Source: Chlamydiota bacterium
GTDB taxonomy: Bacteria > Chlamydiota > Chlamydiia > Chlamydiales > RGXB01
DNA: 64,000 bases
Reading direction: 5' to 3'
NCBI GenBank assembly: GCA_016866475.1
Contig: VGMF01000002.1
Span: forward strand, 105,116 to 169,115
Numbering within the stretch: position 1 is the stretch's first letter; every line of letters begins with the position of its first letter. Of the stretch, positions 36,484-44,981 are shown in pieces. The notes beneath the pieces are model-generated. The model saw only the letters and a program-made list of their open reading frames with translations, searched no databases and was not told the origin of the DNA. Position numbers and translations under genes: made by a program.

Positions 36484-36667
36484 TTGGAATAAAAAAACCA
36501 AAAAGAATACCGCGAAAAAGCAGCCAACTCCTAGACCTGTAAAAACAGGTCCTATTTACATGCTTCCCCTGACCAAAAGGCCCTTTTATCCCGGGATGGC
36601 CGCCTCTTTGACGATTGAACCAGGCCCCTTTAAAGAAGCGTTAAATCTTATGAAGAAGATAAGCCTC
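36484..36667 (+). pseudogene. 5' fragment of lon (first duplication unit)
   Basis: Matches the start of the intact lon. It opens TTG GAA like lon but hits a stop at codon 3, with small indels after it; then it reads PIYMLPLTKRPFYPGMAASL and TIEPGPFKEAL, against PIYVLPLTKRPFFPGMAASL and TIEPGPFYEAL in lon. It ends where the second tsaB copy begins, so about 750 codons of lon are missing. Many differences are synonymous, suggesting a period under selection or gene conversion before decay. Confidence 0.88.
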
Positions 36668-37195
36668 CTATCGGGGCTCTTTGACATAATCAATTTTTAA
36701 TGTATCAAGAGGGGTAAACGCGTCTTTTCGGTACAACGAGCCAATGAAAAATCCTAGCCGATTCCTGTTAGCGGTTTGGGTGAAAGGGAGATCGATTTTA
36801 ACAAGTTCGGGCAAACTAAAAAAGACCTCTTCTTCTTCAATCAGAAAATCTGATTGGTAGGCGAGTCCCGATCTAGCATCCAGGTGGATGCGGCCAGAGA
36901 TTCCCGTCTCGGGAAGGAATCCCAAAAAAGAGGGATAGGTGATCAAAGGGACCTTTTTTGCAAGAGCGAGAGCTGTGGCGATAGAAGCGGCCAGCCTAAG
37001 GGGGGTAAAAGCGCCGGGTCCCTTAGGTATAGAGACAGCGATGAGCTCTCTTTGGGTTTTTTCTACAAGATTGTGAGCTAGAGCAGGGAGCGCGGGGTAG
37101 TCTAGAGAGGCGCACGCCTCCAGGATCTTCCCGGTCTGGTCTATAGTGAATATATTTCCGGATTGGTAGCTTAGATCTATCACAAGGATGCACAT
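36668..37195 (-). CDS. tsaB: tRNA threonylcarbamoyladenosine biosynthesis protein TsaB
   Basis: TsaD partner of the YeaZ/Gcp family needed for t6A37 modification of ANN-decoding tRNAs. The ASKHA-fold pattern is visible: N-terminal VIDLSYQSGNIFTIDQTGKI, the AHNLVEKTQRELIAVSIPKG segment, GPGAFTPLRLAASIATALA (the GPGSFTGLR motif of the family) and HLDARSGLAYQSDFL (the DAR motif). At 175 aa it is shorter than E. coli TsaB (231 aa), lacking part of the C-terminal lobe. It is divergent from lon, as in Chlamydia (CT343-CT344, from memory). Confidence 0.82.
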   Translation of the reverse strand: MCILVIDLSYQSGNIFTIDQTGKILEACASLDYPALPALAHNLVEKTQRELIAVSIPKGPGAFTPLRLAASIATALALAKKVPLITYPSFLGFLPETGISGRIHLDARSGLAYQSDFLIEEEEVFFSLPELVKIDLPFTQTANRNRLGFFIGSLYRKDAFTPLDTLKIDYVKEPR

Positions 37196-37280
37196 TGTCG
37201 ATAAATATAGCGAAAACTTGTGATATTTGGTACAAAAAAGGGTGGGGAGACACTCTCGATCTTAAGGAACTAAAGATTAG

Positions 37281-37320
37281 GAAATTAGAAATAAAATGTT
37301 TGGTAGTCTACACGAAAACG
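37281..37320. promoter_or_regulatory. Conserved block in the tsaB-lon divergent intergenic region
   Basis: About 40 bases that recur almost unchanged at 36391-36429 (one single-base indel), although the flanking coding copies have diverged widely. Within it, TGTTTGGTAGTCTACACG is identical. In the minus direction TAGACT, 17 bases, TAATTT can be read as a weak promoter for tsaB; in the plus direction TACACG with TAGGAT (copy 1 TAAGAT) downstream could serve lon. It may be a shared operator or promoter. Function inferred from conservation only. Confidence 0.45.
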
Positions 37321-37374
37321 AGTCTCTGTGGTAGGATTGGCCCATTGAATCACTAATTTAGTTGAAAAAAGACC

Positions 37375-39807
37375 TTGGAAAACAAAAATCATAAGAAAAA
37401 AGCCTCGAAAAAGCAGACGCGCTCCTCTTTAGTCAAGTCGGGACCCATCTACGTGTTGCCTTTGACCAAAAGGCCCTTTTTTCCCGGTATGGCGGCTTCT
37501 TTGACAATCGAGCCCGGCCCTTTTTATGAAGCGCTCAAGTCGATTGCTAAAACGGAAGATCGTTATGTAGCCCTGTCGATGTCTAAAAAAGAAAATATAG
37601 GGATCTATACTGTCGGGTTCGACGATCTGCATCCGGTAGGGGTTCTGGCAAAGGTTTTGCGGGTCGCCCCGCTTCAAGAGCAGGGCGCTCAGGTTTTTCT
37701 AAGTGTCGAGTGCAGGATTGTTTTAAAAAAGCCAAAGGCACAGTCCAAACCTCTAAAAGCCTCTTTTATACCCCATTTTGACCACCCGGAAAACGAGGAC
37801 GACGAGCTCATAAAAGCCTACTCAACCAGCATTTTGACGACAACAAAAGAGCTCCTCAAGTTAAACCCTCTTTTCAAGGAGGAGTTGCAAGTTTTTTTAG
37901 GTCATTCCGACTTTACCGATCCGGGGCGCCTTGCAGACTATTCCGTTGCGCTGACGACCGCTACTAGAGATGAGCTCCAGGAGGTTCTTGAGGCATTTGA
38001 CCTGAAGGTCCGAAGCGAAAAGGCCCTTTTGCTGTTAAAAAAAGAGCTTGACCTCAATCAGCTTCAAAATACTATTACCCAAAAAATAGAAGCGAATATC
38101 TCGAAGTCTCAAAAAGAGTATTTTTTAAAAGAACAGCTTAAGACGATAAAGAAAGAGCTGGGACTTGAAAAAGACGATAAAAGTTTTGATGTTGACAAGT
38201 TTGAGAAGCGGATTGAGAAATTACAGGTGCCGGCATCGGTACTCAAGACAATACATGAAGAGCTTGACAAGCTTGCCTTTTTGGATGCCCAGTCGGCTGA
38301 GTACGGGGTGTGCAGAAATTATTTGGACTGGTTGACGCTTATTCCTTGGGGGATCAAATCCAAAGAGGTTTTTGATGTGGAAAAGGCAAAACAGATCTTA
38401 GATAAAGATCACTACGGTTTAGAGGATGTAAAAGAGCGCATCCTTGAAATCATAGCTGTCGGGCAATTAAGCCAAACCACACGCGGGAAAATCATCTGTC
38501 TTGTAGGGCCTCCAGGAGTTGGAAAGACAAGTATAGGAAAATGCATAGCGCAAGCGCTAAATCGAAAATTTTTCCGATTTTCAGTAGGTGGAATGCGTGA
38601 CGAGGCGGAGATCAAAGGGCACAGGCGTACCTATGTTGGGGCGATGCCCGGAAAGCTGGTGCATGCGCTGAAAACGACAAAGACCTCTAATCCTGTAATT
38701 CTTATCGATGAGATAGACAAGATAGGCAACGGACACCACGACCCCTCTGCTGCATTGCTTGAGGTGTTAGACCCCGAACAAAATGCTGATTTTATTGACC
38801 ATTATCTGGATGTTCCACTAGATCTTTCAAATGTTTTATTCATCGTCACTGCAAATACGTTGGACACGATACCGACTCCGCTTTTAGACCGCATGGATGT
38901 GATTCGCCTTTCGGGTTATATTTTAGAGGAGAAGGTACAGATAGCAGAGAGGTACCTGGTACCGAAGAACAGAAAAGAGTCGGGACTTAAAGCAAATCAG
39001 ATCAAGCTGAAGCCGGGTGCAATTATAGCCATCATAGACGGTTATGCAAGGGAAGCTGGGGTACGTAACCTGGAAAAGCTGATTCAGAAAATAATGGGTA
39101 AAGCTGCAAAAGAGATTGTGCTGAAGAAAAAAAATGCGGTTGTCATCACCCAGGAAAATCTTATCGAGTATCTAAAACAACCCGTATTCACCCAAGATCT
39201 TTTATATGAAGACCCACCGGCCGGAGTAGTCGTCGGACTTGCCTGGACCAGCATGGGTGGCGCTACATTGAGCATTGAGGCGGTAAAAACCCCTCACGCT
39301 GACAAGACCATTATGAAATTGACCGGAAATCTTGGGGAGGTCATGAAAGAATCGGCTCAGATAGCATGGACTTATTTCATGAGCTCGATTGATAAGTTTG
39401 CTCCTCATTACCGTTTTTTTGAAAAAAGTGAAATACACATCCATGTACCTGAAGGGGCAACCCCCAAGGACGGCCCGTCGGCCGGTATAACAATGGTGAC
39501 AGCCCTTTTTTCATTACTTATGGATGTGAAAGTGCTTAAAGGTTTGGGGATGACCGGAGAGATTACCGTGACTGGAAAAGTGCTTCCTATCGGCGGGGTT
39601 CGAGAGAAAGTAATCGCTCTTAGACGCTCGAAACTGGACCACCTCATCCTCCCGAAAGAAAATAAGAGAGACTTTGGCGAACTTCCCGATTATCTAAAAA
39701 CGGGAATTCATGTAGTATTTGTGGATACCTATGAGGATGTGTTCAAAGTTGCATTCGATTACCCCAACAATCAACGGATCCAAATGGCATCCCCATCTGA
39801 GCCGTAA
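37375..39807 (+). CDS. lon: ATP-dependent Lon protease
   Basis: AAA+ serine protease of the cytosol that degrades misfolded and regulatory proteins. 810 aa: N-terminal substrate domain (from PLTKRPFFPGMAASL), coiled-coil linker, Walker A GPPGVGKT (378-385), Walker B VILIDEIDKIG, and a C-terminal protease domain with the catalytic dyad Ser702 in PKDGPSAGITM and Lys745 in GGVREKVIAL, 43 residues apart as in E. coli Lon. The start is TTG 37375 with only a weak AAAAAAGA upstream. Divergent from tsaB. Confidence 0.96.
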   Translation: MENKNHKKKASKKQTRSSLVKSGPIYVLPLTKRPFFPGMAASLTIEPGPFYEALKSIAKTEDRYVALSMSKKENIGIYTVGFDDLHPVGVLAKVLRVAPLQEQGAQVFLSVECRIVLKKPKAQSKPLKASFIPHFDHPENEDDELIKAYSTSILTTTKELLKLNPLFKEELQVFLGHSDFTDPGRLADYSVALTTATRDELQEVLEAFDLKVRSEKALLLLKKELDLNQLQNTITQKIEANISKSQKEYFLKEQLKTIKKELGLEKDDKSFDVDKFEKRIEKLQVPASVLKTIHEELDKLAFLDAQSAEYGVCRNYLDWLTLIPWGIKSKEVFDVEKAKQILDKDHYGLEDVKERILEIIAVGQLSQTTRGKIICLVGPPGVGKTSIGKCIAQALNRKFFRFSVGGMRDEAEIKGHRRTYVGAMPGKLVHALKTTKTSNPVILIDEIDKIGNGHHDPSAALLEVLDPEQNADFIDHYLDVPLDLSNVLFIVTANTLDTIPTPLLDRMDVIRLSGYILEEKVQIAERYLVPKNRKESGLKANQIKLKPGAIIAIIDGYAREAGVRNLEKLIQKIMGKAAKEIVLKKKNAVVITQENLIEYLKQPVFTQDLLYEDPPAGVVVGLAWTSMGGATLSIEAVKTPHADKTIMKLTGNLGEVMKESAQIAWTYFMSSIDKFAPHYRFFEKSEIHIHVPEGATPKDGPSAGITMVTALFSLLMDVKVLKGLGMTGEITVTGKVLPIGGVREKVIALRRSKLDHLILPKENKRDFGELPDYLKTGIHVVFVDTYEDVFKVAFDYPNNQRIQMASPSEP

Positions 39808-39838
39808 AATTATTGCGCCCGAAATTCTGCCATTAAAA

Positions 39839-40291
39839 ATGGCCGAATTTAGGGAAAAAAAAGCTATAATTATTACGCTTAATGGAAGTTTTGATCTTTT
39901 GCATGCCGGCCACCTTAAAATTTTGTCCCACGCCTATGACTTAAAAGGTGAAAACGGAATCTTTATTGTTGCTCTGAATACGGATGACTCGGTGCATAGG
40001 TACAAATCCGTCTTAAGGCCGATAGTTCCACTTGAAGAGCGGCTACAGATGATGGCTGCCTCGTTTTTTGTGGATTATGTCACCTGGTTTGAGGAGGATA
40101 ATCCGATAGAGCTCTTAAAGATAATTCGACCCCATATTCATGTAAACGGCTCTGAGTACGGTGAAAATTGCATAGAGGCCGAAACGGTAAGAGAGGGAGG
40201 GGGGGTAGTTTCCATAGTTGAAAAAGCTCAAGGATTATCCACCTCAATGATTATTGAGAAGATTTTATCTCTAGGTAAGGTAGATGGTTAG
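39839..40291 (+). CDS. Cytidylyltransferase-fold nucleotidyltransferase (RfaE2/HldE C-domain type)
   Basis: 150 aa from ATG 39839; the frame is open further upstream but only inside the lon 3' end. The HxGH motif lies in NGSFDLLHAGHLKIL and the second motif in LSTSMIIEKI, as in D-glycero-beta-D-manno-heptose-1-phosphate adenylyltransferases. VNGSEYGENCIEAETV is also typical of RfaE2. Classical chlamydial LPS lacks heptose, so the sugar substrate is unclear; a glycerol- or ethanolamine-phosphate cytidylyltransferase is a less likely alternative. It overlaps the rhomboid gene by eight bases. Confidence 0.75.
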   Translation: MAEFREKKAIIITLNGSFDLLHAGHLKILSHAYDLKGENGIFIVALNTDDSVHRYKSVLRPIVPLEERLQMMAASFFVDYVTWFEEDNPIELLKIIRPHIHVNGSEYGENCIEAETVREGGGVVSIVEKAQGLSTSMIIEKILSLGKVDG

Positions 40292-41060
40292 GTTTTTTTC
40301 GTTTTTGATGATAGCTATCTACTTGTTGGACACTTATCAGTTTTTTGTGTTGTTTTCGGGTGCTTCCGAGTATGTCCAATCGATCATGCCCCTCACGCCT
40401 ATCAAAACGTTTCTGTTATTTCAGGATTTTCCCCTAGATAGGCAGCTCTACGAATTGCTTTTGGCACAAAGTAATGCAGGATCCTTTGAGTCGCTGACCC
40501 CTTCTGCGCAGTCAATTCTTACGGATATTCTTCAAGAGGGCAGACAACAAGGAACTTTGAACCTTCCATGGTCTGAGCTTTCAATTTTAAGGGGCCAAGT
40601 GTTTAGGTTATTCACGCCGGCCCTTTTGCATGCCAATCTGATCCATATTTTTTTTAATCTTTTGTGGTTTGTCCCTTTGGGCTCTATGATAGAGAAACGA
40701 GCGGGTCCACTTCCCTTTTTGGCTATTGTCTTAATCACAGGGATCGCAGCAAATGTAGCGCAGTTTTCAGTGACTGGCCCACTATTTCTTGGAGTTTCGG
40801 GTGTTGTTTGCGCGCTTGCAGGTTTTGTTTTTGTGAGGACCAAAAAGGCCCCTTGGGAGGGGTATCCGCTTTCCAAGTCGGGAGTAGGATTGCTATTTAT
40901 TTACATAATTTTTCTTACTTTAATTGAGATTTTCGGTAAAGTTTTTGTGTACTTAAGTGGGACAATGGTGGTGAGTCCAATAGCAAATACAGCGCATTTG
41001 ACCGGCCTAGTAGCCGGAGGGCTTTTAGGTTTCAATCGATGGTTTAGGTGTTCATCTTGA
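40284..41060 (+). CDS. Rhomboid-family intramembrane serine protease
   Basis: 258-aa polytopic membrane protein. HxxxxN-type motif HANLIHIFFNLLW, catalytic serine in GVSGVVCALAG and catalytic histidine in NTAHLTGLVAGG; all key residues are present, so activity is likely. There is a long N-terminal loop between TM1 and the core (about 35-110), as in some chlamydial rhomboids. Substrates unknown. It overlaps the genes on both sides, so the nucleotidyltransferase, rhomboid and RNase Z form an operon. Confidence 0.85.
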   Translation: MVRFFSFLMIAIYLLDTYQFFVLFSGASEYVQSIMPLTPIKTFLLFQDFPLDRQLYELLLAQSNAGSFESLTPSAQSILTDILQEGRQQGTLNLPWSELSILRGQVFRLFTPALLHANLIHIFFNLLWFVPLGSMIEKRAGPLPFLAIVLITGIAANVAQFSVTGPLFLGVSGVVCALAGFVFVRTKKAPWEGYPLSKSGVGLLFIYIIFLTLIEIFGKVFVYLSGTMVVSPIANTAHLTGLVAGGLLGFNRWFRCSS

Positions 41061-41965
41061 GTTTACGAGAATTGACGATTTTAGGATGTGGTTCGCAGCA
41101 ACACACACGTGATAGAAACCATAATGCTTACCTCCTTCGTTGGAAGACGGAAGGGTTTTTATTTGATCCGGGTGAGGCGACCCAGAGGCAATTTATTTTT
41201 GCAAAAATAGCACCTACTGCAGTTACCAGAATTTTTGTTAGCCATTTCCACGGGGATCATTGTCTGGGACTTGGAGCTATGATTTTGAGGCTGAATCTTG
41301 ATAAGGTTCCGCAGCCTATTCATATTTACTACCCGGAGAGCGGAAAGCGTTACTTTGACAACTTGCGATATTCATCTATTTATACACAGACCATTACGAT
41401 AGTGGAGCATCCGGTAAAGGTCTCGAAGGAGATGACCCTAGTCGATGAAACAGAGGAGTTTTTGATCTACGGCTCTCTTTTGAACCACGGAATCGACTGC
41501 ATCGGGTGGCGTATCCAGGAAAAAGACACGCGCAAATGTATAAAGGAGAAGCTGAAAGAAAAAGGGGTTCATGGCCCGATGGTCAAAGAGCTCCTGGACA
41601 AAGGGGTGGTAGTGACCGAGCATGGGCGCGTGGATCTAGATGATGTGTCGTATGTCAAACCCGGCGACAGTGTAGCGGTAGTGATCGATACTTTAAAGTG
41701 TGCCCAGGCGGTCGAGCTCGCCCGGGATGTAAAATTACTTTTGATTGAGTCTACTTATCTAGATAGTGAAAAAGAGTTGGCGGAAAATTATAAACACATG
41801 ACTGCCACTCAAGCTGCCCAGATAGCGTCAGAAGCCGGGGCCAAAAAGATGGTAATGACCCATTTTTCCGCAAGATACTCTGAGGAAGAGGTTTTTGAAC
41901 TGGAAGCGAGGCACCATTTTACTGAGTCCTACGCAGCAAAAGATTTGAGAACATTCACCTTTTAA
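41057..41965 (+). CDS. rnz: Ribonuclease Z (tRNA 3' endonuclease, metallo-beta-lactamase fold)
   Basis: Removes the 3' trailer of tRNA precursors. Zinc-binding HxHxDH is seen in FVSHFHGDHCLGLG, with further ligands in SLLNHGIDCIGWR, LLIESTYLDSEKEL (Asp/Glu) and MTHFSARYSEEE near the C-terminus. The 302-aa length is typical. The start is best placed at TTG 41057, overlapping the rhomboid stop (TTGA); GTG 41048 is also open. It is relevant here because the tRNA-Leu does not encode CCA. Confidence 0.9.
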   Translation: MSLRELTILGCGSQQHTRDRNHNAYLLRWKTEGFLFDPGEATQRQFIFAKIAPTAVTRIFVSHFHGDHCLGLGAMILRLNLDKVPQPIHIYYPESGKRYFDNLRYSSIYTQTITIVEHPVKVSKEMTLVDETEEFLIYGSLLNHGIDCIGWRIQEKDTRKCIKEKLKEKGVHGPMVKELLDKGVVVTEHGRVDLDDVSYVKPGDSVAVVIDTLKCAQAVELARDVKLLLIESTYLDSEKELAENYKHMTATQAAQIASEAGAKKMVMTHFSARYSEEEVFELEARHHFTESYAAKDLRTFTF

Positions 41966-41966
41966 G

Positions 41967-41993
41967 CGGCTGCACACGTGCCCCGTTTTTTTT
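41967..41993 (+). terminator. Intrinsic terminator after rnz
   Basis: Stem CGG-GCA with TGC-CCG (small internal loop, CACG tetraloop) directly after the rnz stop, followed by eight T. It closes the lon-side operon before convergent genes. Confidence 0.6.
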
Positions 41994-42093
41994 GTAACAT
42001 TTGAGGCGTAATCCCTTTTTTTAAAAAATAGACCAAATAAAAAAAATCTATCTATCTTGTAAACAAAGGACTATTTCACTTGAAACCTTAGAC

Positions 42094-42501
42094 TCATTCG
42101 AGTGCGCTCTCGGGATTTTCAGCGATGTGAGCAAAATGGTCGATAAGAGAATTACGCTCTTCGGAACTAGAAAAAGCGATAAGTTCCTTTAATAGAGATC
42201 GCATTTCTAAAGGATTATTGGAATCGATAAGATGTCTTGCCGCCTGATAGTAGGAGGCCTCAACACCCTCGGCCTCGAGTTCCTGGTCCATCATATTTTC
42301 AATAATTTTCGCATTTGTTTTAAGCTCTTCTGTCATTCCCTGAGATTTTTGAACTTTAGATGCAGTTTCTTTCAAGTGGACTATATTTTGAGCGATTTTC
42401 TTTAATAGCTCTGGATCATAGACAGCTTCTTTAAGACGAATCAACCTGATAAATTGCCTAAGAAAAATCTGTAGTTGATTTTTTAAGTCATCGTGCTGCA
42501 T
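42094..42501 (-). CDS. Hypothetical helical protein
   Basis: 135 aa from ATG 42501 with GGGAGC as ribosome binding site. Entirely helical, with heptad-like spacing (FIRLIRLKEAVYDPELLKKI, NIVHLKETASKVQK) and an acidic C-terminus; no signal peptide. Not recognised. It lies 59 bases downstream of the next membrane-protein gene in the same direction, so the two may be co-transcribed. Confidence 0.6.
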   Translation of the reverse strand: MQHDDLKNQLQIFLRQFIRLIRLKEAVYDPELLKKIAQNIVHLKETASKVQKSQGMTEELKTNAKIIENMMDQELEAEGVEASYYQAARHLIDSNNPLEMRSLLKELIAFSSSEERNSLIDHFAHIAENPESALE

Positions 42502-42560
42502 AGGTGCTCCCTTATTTATAAGTCACACTAACAAAAAGTAATTCTTTTTGTAAAGGGGGG

Positions 42561-44024
42561 TCATAAATAGGGAAAGCGGGTAAGATTTTTTGGTTGATTT
42601 ATAGAGAGTAGGTCCTGTTTGATTGACACGTAAAATATTCTAAATGGGAAAAATAACGCTCCTCCTAGTGTCAAAAGAAATAGGAAAAGAGGGGAACTCC
42701 ATCTTTTTAATGGGGGATGGTCCATTTTTAAATAGAAGGGGGTCTGGGCTATGGTTGTAACAAATCTTTCTAAGTTCTTCGGGGCTATTTCAAGATGATA
42801 AGCAGTCTGAGAAATATCCCTCAGGATCAGAAGGGGGGCAAAAATAGGTTTAAGATCTATTTCCAAGTAAATGGAGATCGCATCTTCTGTCCGATAATGG
42901 ATTAGCTGGGAATTTTGATTTTCAGGATTTTTTAGAATCCAGCCTGTATTTTTTAGGAAAAGAGTCTTTAATGAGGGTGTCGGACTTGCATGTGGGGAAC
43001 AAGCCTCATGAAGGAGATTTTTATCGTGGTCAATCAATTGGATTTTTTCAATAAAAGGCCAATTTTTAAAAAAGGAATCGTCGACTTTACCGATATTGTC
43101 TTTGTGAATTTCAATTAGGGACCGGGCAAGCTGCTCAATATGGCAGAGATATTTTGTAACACCTTCTAAAGCGATCGAGTCGTAATGTTGCTGGTTTTTT
43201 TCTTCTATTTGCAAGTTGTGTTGCCAACTAAGGTGCCAGGTCGATATAACGGCTGTTGAAGCTAAAAGGGTGCCATAGCACAACCATCCGGTCCTCCCGT
43301 AAAAAGCAGAATGGGTTGTTAAAAGACTAATATGGAAAACAAGGAAGAAAAATATCGTAAAAAAAAATAAAATTTTGAGTTCTTTATTATAGGGGACGAT
43401 AGCACGCACTACAAGGGGTTCATCCAACCCGAAAAAGTTTTTTTCTAAAGACGTTGCGTACCCCCAAATGGTAAAGTGTCCTTTCTCCTCTTTTGGAGTA
43501 TCAAAAGAGCTAAAAAATGGGAAGGAGCTTTTGTCCTCTTTAGATTTCAAAAAACTGAACTGAAGATTCTTGCTTGGTTTAAGAAAAATAGCCTCAAAAT
43601 CTTGAACTTCTAATATCCGCATAGTTCCGTCATAGAGCGGGATAACACGATAATAAGCGGGGATTTGCGTCAAGTGCGAGGTTTCTTTGATCCATGAAGG
43701 GGTCGAGATCATCTGAATTTTTTGCGCCAAATGGTTATTGTCCAAGCCTAATTTTTTTTGTGGTTCAAGAATTTTCCAATTAGAATCCGAAAATTGGACT
43801 CTAATTGGCCATTTCGACCCTTGGCGAGTCAGTTGTCCTAAATAATTTTTTTGTCCTAAAAGATCCAATTTTTGGAATTTTTGATCCAATTCCAAGAAAT
43901 ATTTTTCAGACTCCCTTTTGAGAAATGTTTTGGATTTTGGCGCCACCTTTTGAATGGACTCAGAAAGCATCCAAAAAAAGGTTGCAAATAACACTAGAAA
44001 GAGGTGAGCTGCATATTTTCTCAT
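42561..44024 (-). CDS. Membrane protein with large extracytoplasmic region, sensor-like
   Basis: 487 aa. An N-terminal signal anchor (HLFLVLFATFFWML) precedes a polar domain of about 200 residues, then two close hydrophobic segments (ILFFFTIFFFLVFHISLL and WLCYGTLLASTAVIS), a second polar domain (about 270-430) and a last segment (FLFLLTLGGALFFPF). This double sensor-and-TM layout recalls the input halves of histidine kinases or RsbU-type phosphatases, but no kinase, HAMP or PP2C domain follows. An AGGAG lies directly against the ATG, so a slightly later start is possible. Function unknown. Confidence 0.6.
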   Translation of the reverse strand: MRKYAAHLFLVLFATFFWMLSESIQKVAPKSKTFLKRESEKYFLELDQKFQKLDLLGQKNYLGQLTRQGSKWPIRVQFSDSNWKILEPQKKLGLDNNHLAQKIQMISTPSWIKETSHLTQIPAYYRVIPLYDGTMRILEVQDFEAIFLKPSKNLQFSFLKSKEDKSSFPFFSSFDTPKEEKGHFTIWGYATSLEKNFFGLDEPLVVRAIVPYNKELKILFFFTIFFFLVFHISLLTTHSAFYGRTGWLCYGTLLASTAVISTWHLSWQHNLQIEEKNQQHYDSIALEGVTKYLCHIEQLARSLIEIHKDNIGKVDDSFFKNWPFIEKIQLIDHDKNLLHEACSPHASPTPSLKTLFLKNTGWILKNPENQNSQLIHYRTEDAISIYLEIDLKPIFAPLLILRDISQTAYHLEIAPKNLERFVTTIAQTPFYLKMDHPPLKRWSSPLFLFLLTLGGALFFPFRIFYVSIKQDLLSINQPKNLTRFPYL

Positions 44025-44167
44025 CTCCTGTTTCTATTTCAAATGTTCCCTTTTTTGTAAATAACCGTTTCGAAACCTAGATATAGAACGGCTTTTGTAG
44101 AGGATTAAACTATTAATTTCTGTTTAAATCTGCTAGATTAAAAAAAATTAAAAAGAGAAGAATTTAA

Positions 44168-44917
44168 ATGTTAGGTCTTTTAAAAAAACATACTTTAGTT
44201 GGACTATTCGTATTTTCCCAACTGTATTCCCAAACCTTTTATGTAGAGTTTGATCCCTACAATAAGTGGAATATAGACGGAGAATCTCACTATCAAAAAA
44301 AATATGGATTTAGGTCTAAAATTTTTCACGACTCCCGAGTTGCTTTCAATTATAAGCCTCAAGTAGCTTTTTACCTTTTAGACATCAAGGAAAAGTATAA
44401 ACTCGAAGCGGCTGTTGAAACGGGAACTTTCTATGGATTTACGACTAGATTTTTAGGGAACCTGTTTGAGAGGGTGGATACGTTTGAGGTTGATATGTAT
44501 TGTCTTTTGCGTGCAGAAAAAAGAATGAGGGGATTAAAAAATATTCATCTTCACCATAAAAGCTCAGGAGATTTCCTTGGGCCCCTTTTAGAGGAAAAAT
44601 TAAAATCAAAAAGGCTCTTTTTTTACCTTGATGCACATTGGAATAATTATTGGCCTTTAAAAGATTAGTTAAGGCAAATAGCCAAGTCTCACAGAGACAA
44701 TTGTGTGATCATGATCGATGATATTAAGGTCCCCTTGAGACCTGAAATTAGGTACGATTGTTACACAATAGACGGGGTATTCCAGGAGTGTTCTTATGAG
44801 TATGTCGAAAAAGAGCTAGCAGAAGTCTTTTCAGACTATAATTTATACTACTTGATTGTAAAAGGGGATCATGGAGGAGCGCAGCTATTGATCGTACCTA
44901 AATGCTTTGAAAATTGA
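44168..44917 (+). pseudogene. Methyltransferase-like gene interrupted by an in-frame amber codon
   Basis: One continuous frame of 249 codons broken only by TAG at 44666-44668. Upstream part: signal peptide (LVGLFVFSQLYSQTF), then a SAM-type fold with AAVETGTFYGFTTRFLG (motif I like), VDTFEVDMYCLLRAEKRM and FFYLDAHWNNYWPLKD. Downstream part in the same frame: LRQIAKSHRDNCVIMIDDIK and VKGDHGGAQLLIVPK. The expected residue at the stop is acidic (PLKD-E-LRQIA), so GAG to TAG is the likely mutation. Both halves keep a good reading pattern, so the change looks recent, or the stop is read through or a sequencing error. The frame has AGAGAAG before ATG 44168. Confidence 0.75.
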
Positions 44918-44981
44918 TGGTGATCTCTGAATGACAGATTTTAAAAATGAAGATTATTTTAAAAAATAGAATTTTGATCTT

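Larger units (their letters stand above)
35781..37554. repeat. Head-to-tail tandem duplication of tsaB, the intergenic region and the lon 5' end
   Basis: Unit 1 (35781-36667) and unit 2 (36668 to about 37554) each run tsaB stop, tsaB, divergent intergenic region, lon start and about 60 lon codons. The unit is about 887 bp. Unit 2 is functional and joins the rest of lon. Unit 1 is decayed. The coding parts differ mostly at third positions, while a 38-40 bp noncoding block is nearly identical in both units, so the copies are old and not equally constrained. Confidence 0.85.

Noticed and set aside
44666..44668. TAG as pyrrolysine or programmed recoding
   Set aside because: No Pyl machinery or recoding element is visible and chlamydiae are not known for it; a point mutation is simpler.
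44705..44917. Separate 70-codon gene starting at ATG 44705
   Set aside because: It is in the same frame as the preceding methyltransferase-like gene and continues its fold; better explained as the 3' part of one gene interrupted by TAG.
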